Numbered from the stretch's first letter, positions 17,294 through 26,563 are shown. The stretch: DNA of 64,000 nt from Solirhodobacter olei (GCF_004010155.1 NZ_RRYH01000003.1:124001-188000); one strand, 5' to 3'. Made by a program: numbers and translations. The notes: generated by a model from the letters alone, not told the origin.

Positions 17294-17550
17294 TTTTCCT
17301 CGTCCTCCTCTGGCGTTTCGGTCGCGGGACCGAGCGCGCGGGACAGCAGGAACGCGCAGACGATCAGGACCAGCCAGACGAAGAAGAGGTAGATCCCGTC
17401 GGTGACGGTCGAATGGCTGGAGGGCGGACCCCAGAGGACCGGGACCAGAAACAGGAAGAGGCCGAGCACCGGCAGCAGCCGGGCCGCATCCATCAGACGA
17501 CGCAGCCGGTAGCTTTGCCGCGCCAGGAACAGGGGCCGGCCCTGCGGCAT
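17290..17550 (-). CDS. Small two-helix membrane protein linked to the symporter-kinase
   Basis: 86 residues with two hydrophobic helices (LLPVLGLFLFLVPVLW and GIYLFFVWLVLIVCAFLL), a basic N-terminus and an acidic C-terminus. It resembles the small subunits (DUF485/DUF4212 type) found next to SSS transporters, although sequence identity cannot be judged here. The ATG overlaps the response regulator stop as ATGA and its own stop overlaps the kinase GTG, so it is made together with both. Likely an accessory subunit of the symporter domain. Confidence 0.7.
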   Translation of the reverse strand: MPQGRPLFLARQSYRLRRLMDAARLLPVLGLFLFLVPVLWGPPSSHSTVTDGIYLFFVWLVLIVCAFLLSRALGPATETPEEDEEK

Positions 17551-17918
17551 CAGAGCCCCGCGAGCGCCCGGACCGAGGCGAGTACCTCGGTGTTGGAGAA
17601 CGGCTTGGTCAGGAAATCGCTCGCGCCGTAGCGTTCGGCCAGTTCGCGGTCGCGGGCCTGGCTGCGGGCGGTGAGCATGAGGACGGGAAGGCGGCGCGTC
17701 GTCTCTCCGGCGCGGAGCTCCTGCAGGATGTCGTAGCCGGAGCGGCCGGGCAGCATGACGTCGAGCACCACCACGTCGGGGGCGGAGGCGCGGATCACCT
17801 GCGCCGCGTCCGTGCCGTCGGTATGGGTGCTTACGCGCCAGCCGTCGCGCGCAAGGATATAACGCATCGCCTCGGCGATGTTCGGCTCGTCTTCGACGAG
17901 CAGGACGTGTTTGGCCAT
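17550..17918 (-). CDS. Single-domain response regulator
   Basis: 122 residues, receiver domain only: acidic pocket E9-D10, phosphoacceptor D53 in VVVLDVMLPG, Thr in MLTARS, K105 in LTKPF. There is no output domain, so it acts by protein contact or phosphotransfer (CheY/DivK style). The ATG at 17918 follows GGGGAGGGG; an upstream in-frame start adds 23 residues without homology. First gene of the coupled operon with the symporter-kinase. CrbS-type kinases usually pair with a LuxR-type regulator, so a lone receiver is a departure. Confidence 0.85.
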   Translation of the reverse strand: MAKHVLLVEDEPNIAEAMRYILARDGWRVSTHTDGTDAAQVIRASAPDVVVLDVMLPGRSGYDILQELRAGETTRRLPVLMLTARSQARDRELAERYGASDFLTKPFSNTEVLASVRALAGL

Positions 17919-18037
17919 CCGGTGCCCCTCCCCGTGGCGGTCGGACAGGATTTGGAAGACTGTGCCCACAAAGCGGAGGGCTGTCAAAGACTGGTCACGT
18001 TTGGGTGCGTTCGGGTTCGGGTGCGGGGGCTGTGAAC

Positions 18038-18148
18038 GGTGCGCAAAAATTGCGCACCCTACGCGGGGTTTGCGAGGAGAGGAGGGGCAGGGCCCGTCCG
18101 CGGGGGCGCCAGCCCGGCGGCACTGCGTGCCGCTGTTTCGGGCCGGGG
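18038..18148 (+). repeat. Dispersed hairpin repeat, copy A
   Basis: Module 1: a nine-base stem GGTGCGCAA / TTGCGCACC followed by CTACG (18038-18064). Module 2: GCCCGGCGGCACTGCGTGCC then TTTCGGGCCGGGG (to 18148). The same modules recur in four other intergenic gaps of this window. It fills the gap between the response regulator promoter and the end of sdaA. Confidence 0.7.
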
Positions 18149-18160
18149 TTGACTAAGCCC

Positions 18161-19555
18161 TCAGCAGTTCGGGACGTTCACGGCGAGGCCGCCGAGGCTC
18201 GTTTCCTTGTATTTCTCGTGCATGTCCTGGCCGGTCTGGCGCATGGTCTCGATGCAGGCGTCGAGGCTGACGAGGTGCTTGCCGTCGCCCCGGAGCGCGA
18301 GCGAAGCGGCGGAGACGGCCTTGATCGCGCCAAGCCCGTTCCTCTCGATGCAGGGGACCTGCACCAGCCCCTTGACCGGGTCGCAGGTCATGCCGAGGTG
18401 ATGCTCCAGCGCGATCTCGGCAGCGTTCTCCACCTGCTCGGGCGTACCGCCCAGAACCGCAGCGAGCCCCGCCGCGCCCATCGCTGAGGCGGAGCCGACC
18501 TCTGCCTGGCAGCCGCATTCGGCGCCCGAGATGGAGGCGTTGTGCTTGGCCAGCCCGCCGATCGCCGCTGCGGTCAGCAGGAAGTCCCCGATCTTCGAGG
18601 GGACGGCGCCGGGCACGTGATCGAGCCAGTAGCGGATCACCGCCGGCACAACGCCCGCCGCGCCATTGGTAGGGGCGGTCACGACTTGGCCGCCGGCGGC
18701 GTTCTCTTCGTTCACCGCCATGGCGTAGCAGGACATCCAGTCGTTGATCGTGTGGGGCGCGGTGATGTTCAGTCCGCGCTCGGCCTCCAGCGCCGCATGG
18801 ATCGCAGCGGCGCGGCGGCGGACGTTCAGCCCGCCCGGCAGCGTGCCGGAGGTGGCAAGGCCGCGGTCGATGCAGGCGCCCATGACCTCCCAGAGCCGGG
18901 CGAGGCCGGCGTCGATCTCGGCATCGCTGCGGTACTTGCGCTCGTTGGCGCGCTTCATCTGGGCGATGGTGAGGCCGGAGGTGGCCGCCATCTCCAGCAT
19001 CTCGGCTGCGGTCTGGAACGGGTAGGGGACGGGCGAGCGGGCGGTGGCCTTCTTGGGGTCGTCGGTGATCGCGCGGGCGGCCTCCTGCTCGGCGGCGGTC
19101 AGCACGAAGCCGCCGCCAATGGAATAGAAGGTCTCCTGCAGGATGACGTCGCCCTGGGCGTCCGTGGCGGCGAGGATCATGCCGTTGGCATGGCCGGGCA
19201 GGGCCGGGCCGTAGTCGAAGGACAGGTCGGTCGCCGGGTCGAAGGCCAGCGGCGGCAGGCCCGGGGGCGTCACGGTCTTCTCGGCGCGGATGGCGGCCAG
19301 CGCGGCCTCGGCCTTGGTGGCGTCATAGCTTTCGGGCGCGAAGCCGGCGAGGCCGAGGATCGTCGCCCGGTCGGTGGCATGGCCGACACCGGTGAAGGCG
19401 AGCGAACCGTGGAGCGAGGCTTTCAGGCCCTTCGGGTGAAACGGGCTCTGGCGCAGCATCTCGAGGAAGCGCGCGGCGGCGACCATCGGGCCCATGGTGT
19501 GGGACGAGGACGGGCCGATGCCGATCTTGAAGACGTCGAAGACGGAGAGGAACAT
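18161..19555 (-). CDS. sdaA: L-serine ammonia-lyase, iron-sulfur type
   Basis: 464 residues, single-chain L-serine dehydratase (EC 4.3.1.17): serine to pyruvate and ammonia. It starts [20 protein letters not shown], the classic N-terminus with the SSSHT substrate loop. Cysteines for the [4Fe-4S] cluster are visible in [19 protein letters not shown] and [11 protein letters not shown] 19555 is chosen on family alignment; a GTG at 19654 overlaps the stop of the upstream DUF2267-like gene and would add 33 residues without known homology. Confidence 0.92.
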   Translation of the reverse strand: MFLSVFDVFKIGIGPSSSHTMGPMVAAARFLEMLRQSPFHPKGLKASLHGSLAFTGVGHATDRATILGLAGFAPESYDATKAEAALAAIRAEKTVTPPGLPPLAFDPATDLSFDYGPALPGHANGMILAATDAQGDVILQETFYSIGGGFVLTAAEQEAARAITDDPKKATARSPVPYPFQTAAEMLEMAATSGLTIAQMKRANERKYRSDAEIDAGLARLWEVMGACIDRGLATSGTLPGGLNVRRRAAAIHAALEAERGLNITAPHTINDWMSCYAMAVNEENAAGGQVVTAPTNGAAGVVPAVIRYWLDHVPGAVPSKIGDFLLTAAAIGGLAKHNASISGAECGCQAEVGSASAMGAAGLAAVLGGTPEQVENAAEIALEHHLGMTCDPVKGLVQVPCIERNGLGAIKAVSAASLALRGDGKHLVSLDACIETMRQTGQDMHEKYKETSLGGLAVNVPNC

Positions 19556-19650
19556 GGGGAGCGCTCGCGCAAGGTCGGGGGGAGAGTGCGTCGGGCGGGG
19601 CGGATTCGCGAGAGCGAAAGCGACGCTTTGGAGCGGAAAGCGCGGTGGGA

Positions 19651-20073
19651 TCACTCGCCGGGCGCCCAGAACGCCTGCGCCTCCGGGCCGAGCTGCGCGA
19701 GTGTTCGCGTGAACTCCGTCGTGTCGACATGGCGGCGCAGCGCCCAGGCGACATCGCCGATGAGCGTCGGCGGGGCGAAGTTGTGATGCGCGCGAATGGC
19801 GAGCGCCTCGGCCGTGAGTTCATCGCGGGAGGCGAAGGCTACCGGATCGGCGATCTTCCAGCGCCAGAGGAACACGGCGCGCAGGACGCAGGGCAGGACA
19901 TCGGCGAAGCGTAGCGCGTCCTGGACGGCGAGGCGGCGGCGGAAAGTCTGGAAGACGGCATCCGTGGCGGTATAGGCGACATTGTCGGAAGGGGTGTCGA
20001 GCCGGTCCTTGGCGTCGGCGATATAGGCGCGAAATTCCTCGGTGGCATGGCGGTAGGTGTAGGGCATGGGCAT
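19651..20073 (-). CDS. DUF2267-like protein
   Basis: 140 residues with an AAGGGAGG ribosome site before MPMPYTYRHATEEF. Pattern VFQTFRRRLAVQDALRFADVLPCVLRAVFLWRW resembles DUF2267 proteins (helical, repeats of about 60 residues, function unknown). Directly upstream of sdaA on the same strand; its stop overlaps a possible GTG start of sdaA, so the two may be cotranscribed. Family call is tentative. Confidence 0.6.
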   Translation of the reverse strand: MPMPYTYRHATEEFRAYIADAKDRLDTPSDNVAYTATDAVFQTFRRRLAVQDALRFADVLPCVLRAVFLWRWKIADPVAFASRDELTAEALAIRAHHNFAPPTLIGDVAWALRRHVDTTEFTRTLAQLGPEAQAFWAPGE

Positions 20074-20195
20074 GGCGCGGCCTCCCTTCTCAGGCAGGAT
20101 GACAGGCCGCTGCCGCGAGGCCAAGCGCTGCCCGGCGGCCCAGCGGGCCGCTGTTCCCGGCGGGGGTAACGATGGGGTGGTCGGGAAGGGTGGAG

Positions 20196-20215
20196 GTCCC
20201 CGCTTTCGCAGGGAC
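20196..20215 (-). terminator. Tetraloop hairpin downstream of ddaH
   Basis: On the minus strand GTCCCTGC-GAAA-GCGGGGAC, an eight-base stem (one G-U) closed by a GNRA loop, 22 bases after the ddaH stop. The sequence resembles a hairpin commonly repeated in alphaproteobacterial intergenic regions, so it may be a repeat rather than a dedicated terminator. Confidence 0.45.
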
Positions 20216-20236
20216 GACAGGTCGGGTGCGGGCGCG

Positions 20237-21031
20237 TCAGATCTTCGGGGTGAACCGCAGGCTGAGGCAAGACATGCCGCCGTCGAGCTTGGCGCATTCG
20301 CTGTTGCCGATCTGGCGGACGTCGTAATCGCCCCAATCCAGCAGTTCGGCCGTACGCGGGAAGCCTGCCGGCATGATCACCCGCCCGTTGAAGCGGATCG
20401 AGTTGGCTGCGGCCTCCTCGCCCTCGGCGGTGTGGATCACCCGGTAGCCCTCGAAACAGCCGGAGGCGGCGAGGCGCTCGGTCGAGAGGATCGTCTCCTC
20501 GTCCAGCAGCGAACAGTCGGTCTTGAAATGCAGCACGCCCTCGGGAACTGCGATCTCGCGCACCTTGTAGCCCCAGCGGGCAGTCAGGCGGGTGAGCTCC
20601 TCGACGCCCTTGGCGTCGGTGCGGGCGGAGCGGCCGACGAGGATCTCGCGTTCTGTCACCAGGATGTCGCCGCCCTCGATGGTGCCGGGACCCTCGATCT
20701 GCAGGACCTCGGCGTAAAGGCCGGTGAGGGTCGGCGCCATATGCGCGGGCTCGCCCTGGCGCGAAGGGGCGCCGGGGCGCATCAGGATCGCGCCCTCCGG
20801 CAGACACAGGGCCGTGTCTTCCACGAAGAGCGAATCGGGGTAATCTGTCAGTGGCGAGAGTTCGATCACCTTGGCACCGGCCTCGCGCAGGGCGGCGATG
20901 TAATCGGCATGGTGCTGGCGCATCAGCCCAAGGTCGGGCGTGCCGGTATCGATGGCGCGCAACCCGTTGATCACGCTGATGGAGGGCGCGCGGCAGATGG
21001 CGTGGGTGAAGCGGTAGGAACGGTCGGTCAT
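20237..21031 (-). CDS. ddaH: Dimethylarginine dimethylaminohydrolase
   Basis: 264 residues, guanidino-modifying hydrolase fold. Catalytic residues fit the family: FVEDTA (Glu/Asp binding the guanidino group, about 69-74), LHFKTDCSLL with catalytic H168, and the nucleophile C255 in GGMSCLSLRF. It converts N,N-dimethylarginine to citrulline and dimethylamine (EC 3.5.3.18). It stands divergently from the phasin gene. Arginine deiminase is the main alternative, but the length of 264 favours DDAH. Confidence 0.85.
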   Translation of the reverse strand: MTDRSYRFTHAICRAPSISVINGLRAIDTGTPDLGLMRQHHADYIAALREAGAKVIELSPLTDYPDSLFVEDTALCLPEGAILMRPGAPSRQGEPAHMAPTLTGLYAEVLQIEGPGTIEGGDILVTEREILVGRSARTDAKGVEELTRLTARWGYKVREIAVPEGVLHFKTDCSLLDEETILSTERLAASGCFEGYRVIHTAEGEEAAANSIRFNGRVIMPAGFPRTAELLDWGDYDVRQIGNSECAKLDGGMSCLSLRFTPKI

Positions 21032-21175
21032 GGCAGGCCTGTTTTGGATGGCTGATCCCTCCTAGCCGATTCCGCCTCGGCGCGGAACCGCCTGCGCGCC
21101 GCCGGTTTGCGCAAGGTCAAGGCGCCGTGCAGGCGCGGCTGGCAGGATACCCGCGGGAAGCAGAGGAGAAGAGTC

Positions 21176-21553
21176 ATGGCCGCGACCGACAAGCCGACCG
21201 AAAACACGCCCGGAAAGACCGGGTCCGACACAGCGGCCGAGGCCTCGCTGACCGCGCTGCAGCGCGAGGGGCTGGGCCAGATGGCGTGGATGAGCGCCGC
21301 GATGACCGAGACGCTGGCCGCGCTCGGCAACGAGGTGATCCAGTTCGTCTCTGCCCGGATCGCGGAGGATTTCAAGACCCAGCACGCGCTGCTGAATTGC
21401 AGGGATTTCGCCCAGGCGCAGCAGATCCAGGCGGAGTTCCTGCAGAAGGCGCTGGAGCAGTATGCCGCCGAGACCGGCAAGCTGGTGCAGCTCGGCACCG
21501 GGGTGATGAACGCCACCGTGCCGAAGCGGAAGAAGGACAGCGGCCCGGTCTGA
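21176..21553 (+). CDS. Phasin family protein
   Basis: 125 residues, predicted all helical after a disordered Thr/Pro-rich N-terminus. The segment WMSAAMTETLAALGNEVIQFVSARIAEDFKTQHALLNCRDFAQAQQ is typical of the phasin_2 family that coats polyhydroxyalkanoate granules. The C-terminus is basic (KRKKD). Ribosome site AGAGGAGAAG before ATG 21176; an earlier in-frame start would give an Arg-rich extension and is rejected. The gene is convergent with the universal stress protein gene. Confidence 0.75.
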   Translation: MAATDKPTENTPGKTGSDTAAEASLTALQREGLGQMAWMSAAMTETLAALGNEVIQFVSARIAEDFKTQHALLNCRDFAQAQQIQAEFLQKALEQYAAETGKLVQLGTGVMNATVPKRKKDSGPV

Positions 21554-21586
21554 GCCGGCCGCCTGCGCCTTTGCCTGCGCCTGTGC

Positions 21587-22024
21587 TCAGGGCACCACGA
21601 CGACGACCCGGTCGGCGAGGCTGACAAGCTTCTGGGACACGCTGCCCAGCAGCATCGCCTCGACCCGCCCCTGGCCGCGCTTGCCGACAACGATCACCTC
21701 GATCCCGCGCTCGCGGGCATAGTCCAGGATGCTCGCCGCCACGTCGCCATGCCGCGATTCGAGGATCACCGAGCCGAGGCCGGCGGCGGTGGCCCGGGCG
21801 CGGGCCTGGTGCAGCACCTCGGCCGAATCCGCTGCGAGCGCGTCGTCGAACCAGGCGCTGCCGGGGGTGGAAAGTTGCCTCATTACATCCGAGGGCAGAC
21901 CGTAACCGCCGACCACGTTGATCAGGTGCAGCGTTGCGCCGCTCTGGCTGGCCAACGAAATGGCGAAATCGAGCGCACGGGCGGCGCCTTCGGAGCCGTC
22001 GGTGGCGGTGAGGATGGTTTTCAT
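21587..22024 (-). CDS. Universal stress protein (UspA family)
   Basis: 145 residues, one Usp domain: N-terminal TILTATDGSEGAARAL with the ATP-contacting Asp, and the C-terminal nucleotide motif VVGKRGQGRVEAMLLGSVSQKLV (G-2x-G-9x-G-S type). An ATP-binding class Usp, cytoplasmic. It lies 46 bases downstream of the LhgO-like gene start region on the same strand, convergent with the phasin gene. Confidence 0.88.
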   Translation of the reverse strand: MKTILTATDGSEGAARALDFAISLASQSGATLHLINVVGGYGLPSDVMRQLSTPGSAWFDDALAADSAEVLHQARARATAAGLGSVILESRHGDVAASILDYARERGIEVIVVGKRGQGRVEAMLLGSVSQKLVSLADRVVVVVP

Positions 22025-22070
22025 GGCTCTTTCCTCCGCGCGGGCCGGGTGCTGGCCCGCCGCAGGGAGT

Positions 22071-23237
22071 CTAGGGCCGCTGCGGCGGGCCGTCCTTGCG
22101 CCATGTCATGCCGGAACCTTCGGCGAGGCGGGCCGCGACCTCCTCGGCGATGGCGAGGGAGGCGGTGAGGCCGGGGCTCTCGATCCCGAAGAGATTGACG
22201 AGACCTTCGACGCCGTGGACCTCGGGCCCGTCGATACGGAAATCGGCGTCGGGGCTGCCGCGGGGGGCGAGCTTCGGCCGGATCCCGGCGTAGTCGGGAT
22301 AGAGCGCGCCCTCCGGCAGGCCGGGCCAGTAGCGCCGGATCGCGGTGGCGAAGGCCGCAGCGCGGGCGGGGTCGACGGAGTAGTCGGGCGGGCTGGCGGC
22401 GGCCCCGGGCGGGAGCCATTCGACATCCGGGCCGAAGCGGGTGCGCCCGGCAAGGTCGATGGTGGCGTGGATGCCCAGCCCGCCCTCCACCGGCGCGGGG
22501 TAGACGAGGCCTTGGAACGGGCTTTTGCCGGTCAGCCCGAAGTAGCAGCCCCGGGCGAGGTGGAGGGCCGGGACGTGTTCGGGCGAGAGGCCCATGATAC
22601 GGCCGGCGGTGGCCTGAGCGAAGAGGCCGGCGCTGTTGACGAGGCGGGCCGTCGTGAGGTGGGCGGGATCGTCGCCGCCGGTGGTGAGGTTGAAGCCGTC
22701 TGGGGTCGGCTCGGCGGAGGCGAGGGGGCTGCGGCAGGCGAGCAGACCGCCCTGCGCCTCGATCCGGGCCAGAAGCGCGGCCATGTAGCCGTGGCTGTCG
22801 AGGATGCCGGTCTCGGCTGAGAGGAGCGCGCCGTGGCTTTGGACCTCGGGCTCGCGCGCGCGGGCCTCGGCGGCGGTGAGAAGGCGGATGTTCTCCACCC
22901 CGTTGGCCGCTGCGCGGGCGGCGATGGCCTCGATGGCGGGCAGCTCGGCCGGGCTGGTGGCGGTGACGAGCTTGCCGCATTTGCGATGGGCCACACCATG
23001 GGCGGCGAGGAACGGGTAGAGCAGGCGGCGGCCGCGGACCGAGAGCCGGTGCTTTAGGCTGCCGGTCGGGTAGTAGAGGCCGGCGTGGATCACCTCGCTG
23101 TTGCGTGCGGAGGTGTGGCTGCCGGGGAGGGCCTCGGCCTCGAGAATGAGGACCGACTGGCCTGCGTCGGCGAGGGCCGCGGCGCAGGCGAGGCCAACGG
23201 CCCCGGCGCCGACGATGGTGGCGTCAAAATCGGGCAT
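22071..23237 (-). CDS. FAD-dependent oxidoreductase, L-2-hydroxyglutarate dehydrogenase-like
   Basis: 388 residues of the DAO/LhgO family. FAD-binding GAGAVGLACAAALA is at about residues 10-23; the loop HTSARNSEVIHAGLYYP is highly characteristic of LhgO-type enzymes, and the C-terminal FGIESPGLTASLAIAEEVA closes the FAD site. Expected reaction: oxidation of L-2-hydroxyglutarate to 2-oxoglutarate. Flanked by a universal stress gene and repeat copy B; no operon partner explains its role. Confidence 0.85.
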   Translation of the reverse strand: MPDFDATIVGAGAVGLACAAALADAGQSVLILEAEALPGSHTSARNSEVIHAGLYYPTGSLKHRLSVRGRRLLYPFLAAHGVAHRKCGKLVTATSPAELPAIEAIAARAAANGVENIRLLTAAEARAREPEVQSHGALLSAETGILDSHGYMAALLARIEAQGGLLACRSPLASAEPTPDGFNLTTGGDDPAHLTTARLVNSAGLFAQATAGRIMGLSPEHVPALHLARGCYFGLTGKSPFQGLVYPAPVEGGLGIHATIDLAGRTRFGPDVEWLPPGAAASPPDYSVDPARAAAFATAIRRYWPGLPEGALYPDYAGIRPKLAPRGSPDADFRIDGPEVHGVEGLVNLFGIESPGLTASLAIAEEVAARLAEGSGMTWRKDGPPQRP

Positions 23238-23329
23238 CGGGGCGGGGTGCGGCGGTCATGGGGCAGGTGTAGCCGGGCCGGAGGGCGGGGGCCAAGGGGA
23301 AACCGCGCGGCAGTACGCGATCGGGGTGC

Positions 23330-23420
23330 GCATTGCGCGGGGCGCCGGGCCAGCGACCATCCGTCCGGGAGGACGGGCGCTGGCCCGGCGGCATTTCGTG
23401 CCGCTTTTTCAGGCCGGGGA
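23330..23420 (+). repeat. Dispersed hairpin repeat, copy B
   Basis: A perfect 13-base inverted repeat CGCCGGGCCAGCG / CGCTGGCCCGGCG encloses a second stem CCGTCC-GGGA-GGACGG (23343-23391), followed by GCATTTCGTGCCGCTTTTTC and GGCCGGGG. This is the most complete fold-back copy. It occupies the gap between the LhgO-like and P450 genes. Confidence 0.75.
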
Positions 23421-23423
23421 GGG

Positions 23424-24614
23424 TTACGATGCCGCGACCTTCAGGCTTTCCAGCCCGTGGAAGTGGTAGAGATTGGCGTAGCCCGGCGCTCCGGCGAGCC
23501 GCAGGTTCGGCAGGCGCTCGAACAGGATCGGCAGGGCGATCTGCATCTCCAGCCTCGCGAGCGGCGCGCCGACGCAGAAGTGCAGCCCGACGCCGAAGCT
23601 GAGGTTGGGCTTGGCGATGCGGTCGGGAAGAAACCGGGCCGGGCGGTCGAACATGCCGGGGTCGCGGTTCGCGGCGGCGAGGAGGAGGGCGACCTCGGAG
23701 CCCTTCTCGAACGTGTGGCCCATGACCTCGACATCCTCATAGGCGTGCCGGGTGAAGAGGTGCAGCGGCGGGTCGTAGCGCAGAAGCTCCTCCACCGTCG
23801 CCTCGATGGCGTCGGGGCCAAGCGCGGTGGCGGGTGTATCGGTCTGCAGGAGGGTCTTCACCGCATTGCCGATGGAATGGACCGTGGCCTCGTGGCCGGC
23901 GTTCAGCAGCAGGATGCAGGTGGTGATCAGCTCGTCCGTCGTCAGTCGTTCTCCCTCTGCCTCGGCCGCGATGAGATGGGTGATCAGGTCGTCCGCCGGG
24001 CGGGCGCGGCGTTCCTCGACATAGGCGCGCAGGAAGGTGGAGAACTCGGTCGCGGCGGTGGCGGCGGCCTCCTCCATCTCGCGGGTACGGCGGGCCTGGT
24101 ACATGCCGACCATGGCGTTCGACCAGCCGAGCAGGTCCTCTGCCATCGTTTCCGGCACGCCGAGGAGGCGCGAAATGACCACGACCGGGATGAGCCGGGC
24201 AAAGGCGGGGAGAAGGTCGAAATCGCCCGCGGGAAAGCGGTCGATCAGCTCATGGGAGAGCTGCGCGATTTCCGGGCCCATGGCGGCGATGCGGCGCGAG
24301 GTGAAGGCGCGCAGGACGAGACCGCGGAGCCGGGTGTGGCGGGGCGGCTCCAGCTCCAGCATGGAATGAGCCTCGACGGCGTAGAACGGAGCCTGGTGGG
24401 GCGGGATGGGGCGTCGCTTCTCGGGCGGGATCTCGCGGCCGAAGCGGCGGTCGCGCAGGATGGCGTTTACGCCGGCGTGGGAGAGGACGCAGGGAAGCGC
24501 GTAGTCTTCCCAGAAGACGATGCCACCCTTGGCGCGGGCGGCCTCGTAGAAGCGGTAGGGATCCTGCACGAAGGCGGGATCGGTGGGCGATTGGGATATC
24601 TTGGGCAGTGTCAT
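23424..24614 (-). CDS. Cytochrome P450
   Basis: 396 residues, soluble bacterial class. The heme-ligand loop is FGVGLHFCVGAPLARLE with C347. The I-helix has NAGHEAT in place of the usual AGxDT, and the ExxR pair lies in the region of EELLRY. The start ATG 24614 follows AAGGAG; longer frames run into repeat copy C. No ferredoxin or reductase gene adjoins it, so redox partners must be encoded elsewhere. Substrate not predictable. Confidence 0.9.
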   Translation of the reverse strand: MTLPKISQSPTDPAFVQDPYRFYEAARAKGGIVFWEDYALPCVLSHAGVNAILRDRRFGREIPPEKRRPIPPHQAPFYAVEAHSMLELEPPRHTRLRGLVLRAFTSRRIAAMGPEIAQLSHELIDRFPAGDFDLLPAFARLIPVVVISRLLGVPETMAEDLLGWSNAMVGMYQARRTREMEEAAATAATEFSTFLRAYVEERRARPADDLITHLIAAEAEGERLTTDELITTCILLLNAGHEATVHSIGNAVKTLLQTDTPATALGPDAIEATVEELLRYDPPLHLFTRHAYEDVEVMGHTFEKGSEVALLLAAANRDPGMFDRPARFLPDRIAKPNLSFGVGLHFCVGAPLARLEMQIALPILFERLPNLRLAGAPGYANLYHFHGLESLKVAAS

Positions 24615-24700
24615 CGGGGGCTCCTTCGCTGGGAAGAAAGCGGAAGGGCCAGCCGGAGGCAAGGGGGGCGGGGCGAAGCGCCCCCACGCCACTGGATAGA

Positions 24701-24925
24701 ACGGGGCGCGGCCCCGCCCGAGGCGCGGCACGAAGTGCCGCCGGTCAGCGCCCGACCGCCCCGACGGGCGGGCGCTTCTTCACCCTTGCGGCGGATTATG
24801 CCGAAGGGGGCGCTTCGCCATAAACGGACAGACCGGGCGCGCGGTGTGCGCCCACCCGCGGTCGGGCGCTGCCCTCCGTTTGCGCAAGGCGGTGGCATCG
24901 TGTGGTGCGCCGTGGAAGCACACCA
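24701..24925 (-). repeat. Dispersed hairpin repeat, copy C (long form, inverted)
   Basis: This copy fills most of the 318-base gene-free gap between P450 and serS. Read on the minus strand it shares with copy D the blocks GACCGCGGGTGGGCGC, GGTCTGTCCGTTTATGG, CGCCCCCTTC and GAAGCGCCCGCCC, then the common core GGCGGCACTTCGTGCCG. It therefore carries the same interior insert of about 80-100 bases as copy D. No gene is visible inside. Confidence 0.7.
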
Positions 24926-24932
24926 CAGGAGA

Positions 24933-26225
24933 TCAGGCCAGCGTGCCCTCGGCGGTGATGCGGGTCTTGCCGCCGAGATAGGGGTGGAGCGCCTCCGGCA
25001 GGTCGACCGAGCCGTCCTCCTGCTGGCCGTTCTCCAGCACCGCGATCAGCGCGCGGCCGACGGCGAGGCCGGAGCCGTTCAGGGTGTGGACGAAGTCCGG
25101 CTTGCCGCCCGCGGCGAGGCGGAAACGGGCATTCATCCGGCGGGCCTGGAAGGCGCCGCAGACGGAGACCGAGCTGATCTCGCGGTACTTGCCCTGGCCC
25201 GGCAGCCAGACCTCGAGATCATGCGTCCGGGTCGCGCCGAAACCCATGTCGCCGGTGCAGAGGACGACGACCCGGTAGGGCAGGCCCAGTTTCTGCAGGA
25301 TCGCCTCGGCGCAGCCGGTCATGCGGTCATGCTCGGCCCGCGAGGTTTCGGGCGTGGTGATGGAGACCATCTCCACCTTCTCGAACTGGTGCTGGCGGAG
25401 CATCCCGGCGGTATCCTTGCCGGCCGAACCCGCCTCGGAGCGGAAGCACTGGGTATGGGCGGTCATGCGGATCGGGAGGGCCGCCTCATCGAGGATCTCG
25501 CCCGCGACTGTATTGGTCAGCGTCACCTCCGAGGTCGGGATCAGCCACCAGCCGTTCGTGGTCTGGTAGCTGTCCTCGCCGAATTTCGGCAGCTGGCCGG
25601 TGCCGTACATCGCCTCTTCCTTCACCAGGACCGGGGTCCAGGTCTCGGTCAGGCCATGCTCGGTCACATGGGTGTCGAGCATGAACTGGCCGAGCGCGCG
25701 GTGGACGCGCAGGACCGCGCCGCGCAGCACGGTGAAGCGGGAGCCGGAGAGCTTGGCGGCAAGCTCGAAATCCATGCCGGGCTTTACGCCTGCGATCTCG
25801 AAATGCTCCTTGGGGGTGAAGGCGAAGTCGCGCGGGCTGCCCCAGCGCTTGAACTCGACATTGGCCTCCTCGTCGGCGCCCTCGGGGACGTCGTCGAGCG
25901 GCAGGTTGGGGATCGTCATGAGGAGGTCGCGCAGCCGGGCGTCCTCGGCGGCGGCTTCCTCATTCAGGCGCGCGACCTCGGCCTTCTTGTCGGCGACGAG
26001 GGCGCGGAGGCGTTCGAATTCGGCCTCGTCCCCGGCGGCCTTGGCGGCGCCCACCTGCTTGGAGGCGGCGTTCTGGGCGGCCTGGGCGGTTTCGGCGGCG
26101 AGGATCTTCGCGCGGCGGGCCTCGTCGATGGCCAGCACCTCGGAGGCAAGCGGCGAGAGGCCACGGCGGGCCAGGGCGGCGTCGAAAGCGTCCGGGGTCT
26201 CGCGGATGGCGCGGATGTCGTGCAT
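24933..26225 (-). CDS. serS: Seryl-tRNA synthetase
   Basis: 430 residues, class II synthetase (EC 6.1.1.11). An N-terminal coiled-coil arm spans about residues 30-105 (Ala/Glu-rich). The catalytic domain contains [49 protein letters not shown] (motif 2, given in part: [12 protein letters not shown]) and the C-terminal motif 3 [16 protein letters not shown]. Length and start are normal. Housekeeping; flanked on both sides by long-form repeats. Confidence 0.97.
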   Translation of the reverse strand: MHDIRAIRETPDAFDAALARRGLSPLASEVLAIDEARRAKILAAETAQAAQNAASKQVGAAKAAGDEAEFERLRALVADKKAEVARLNEEAAAEDARLRDLLMTIPNLPLDDVPEGADEEANVEFKRWGSPRDFAFTPKEHFEIAGVKPGMDFELAAKLSGSRFTVLRGAVLRVHRALGQFMLDTHVTEHGLTETWTPVLVKEEAMYGTGQLPKFGEDSYQTTNGWWLIPTSEVTLTNTVAGEILDEAALPIRMTAHTQCFRSEAGSAGKDTAGMLRQHQFEKVEMVSITTPETSRAEHDRMTGCAEAILQKLGLPYRVVVLCTGDMGFGATRTHDLEVWLPGQGKYREISSVSVCGAFQARRMNARFRLAAGGKPDFVHTLNGSGLAVGRALIAVLENGQQEDGSVDLPEALHPYLGGKTRITAEGTLA

Positions 26226-26309
26226 GTCTCACCTCTTTGCTTGCGCGGAGATATGCCCGATTGCGGCGCGGAGGGGAAGGGCGCGGGGTGACGCGCACGA
26301 CGGGGATGT

Positions 26310-26545
26310 TTGCGCAGTGAGGAGGGGCAGCGACCGTCCGCGGGTGGGCGCGAGGGGCGGTGAAGGTCTGTCCGTTTATGGTTTCATCGCCCCCTTCTTT
26401 TCGTCGGGGCGGCAGACTCACCGGAAGCGCCCGCCCTTAGGGGCGGACGGGCGCTGGCCCGGCGGTGCTGCGCACCGCTCATTCGGGCCGGGGGAAGGGG
26501 GGAGGAAGTGCGGCATGGTGCGCGATGAATGCGCACCCTACGGGC
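26310..26545 (+). repeat. Dispersed hairpin repeat, copy D (long form)
   Basis: This copy fills most of the 338-base gene-free gap between serS and the fatty acid oxidation gene. CAGCGACCGTCCGC (from 26325) pairs with GCGGACGGGCGCTG (about 26440-26455) across an insert of about 100 bases shared with copy C, followed by the core CTGGCCCGGCGG and TCGGGCCGGGGG, and then module 1 (GGTGCGC-N7-GCGCACC CTACGGG, about 26517-26543). Confidence 0.7.
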
Positions 26546-26563
26546 AGTTCTTTGCCCTTTGCC

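Noticed and set aside
19556-19654. 33-residue N-terminal extension of serine deaminase from the GTG at 19654
   Set aside because: It overlaps the upstream stop attractively, but the added residues match nothing in the family, whose members start at [12 protein letters not shown].
21107-21120. TTGCGCAAGGTCAA as an FNR box before the phasin gene
   Set aside because: Only seven of ten consensus positions match, and no -10 element lies at the right distance.
23085-26291. A very long plus-strand open frame (over 1000 codons) antisense to P450 and serS
   Set aside because: High GC keeps antisense frames open. The minus strand holds two well-recognised families over the same stretch, and the frame also runs through an intergenic repeat.
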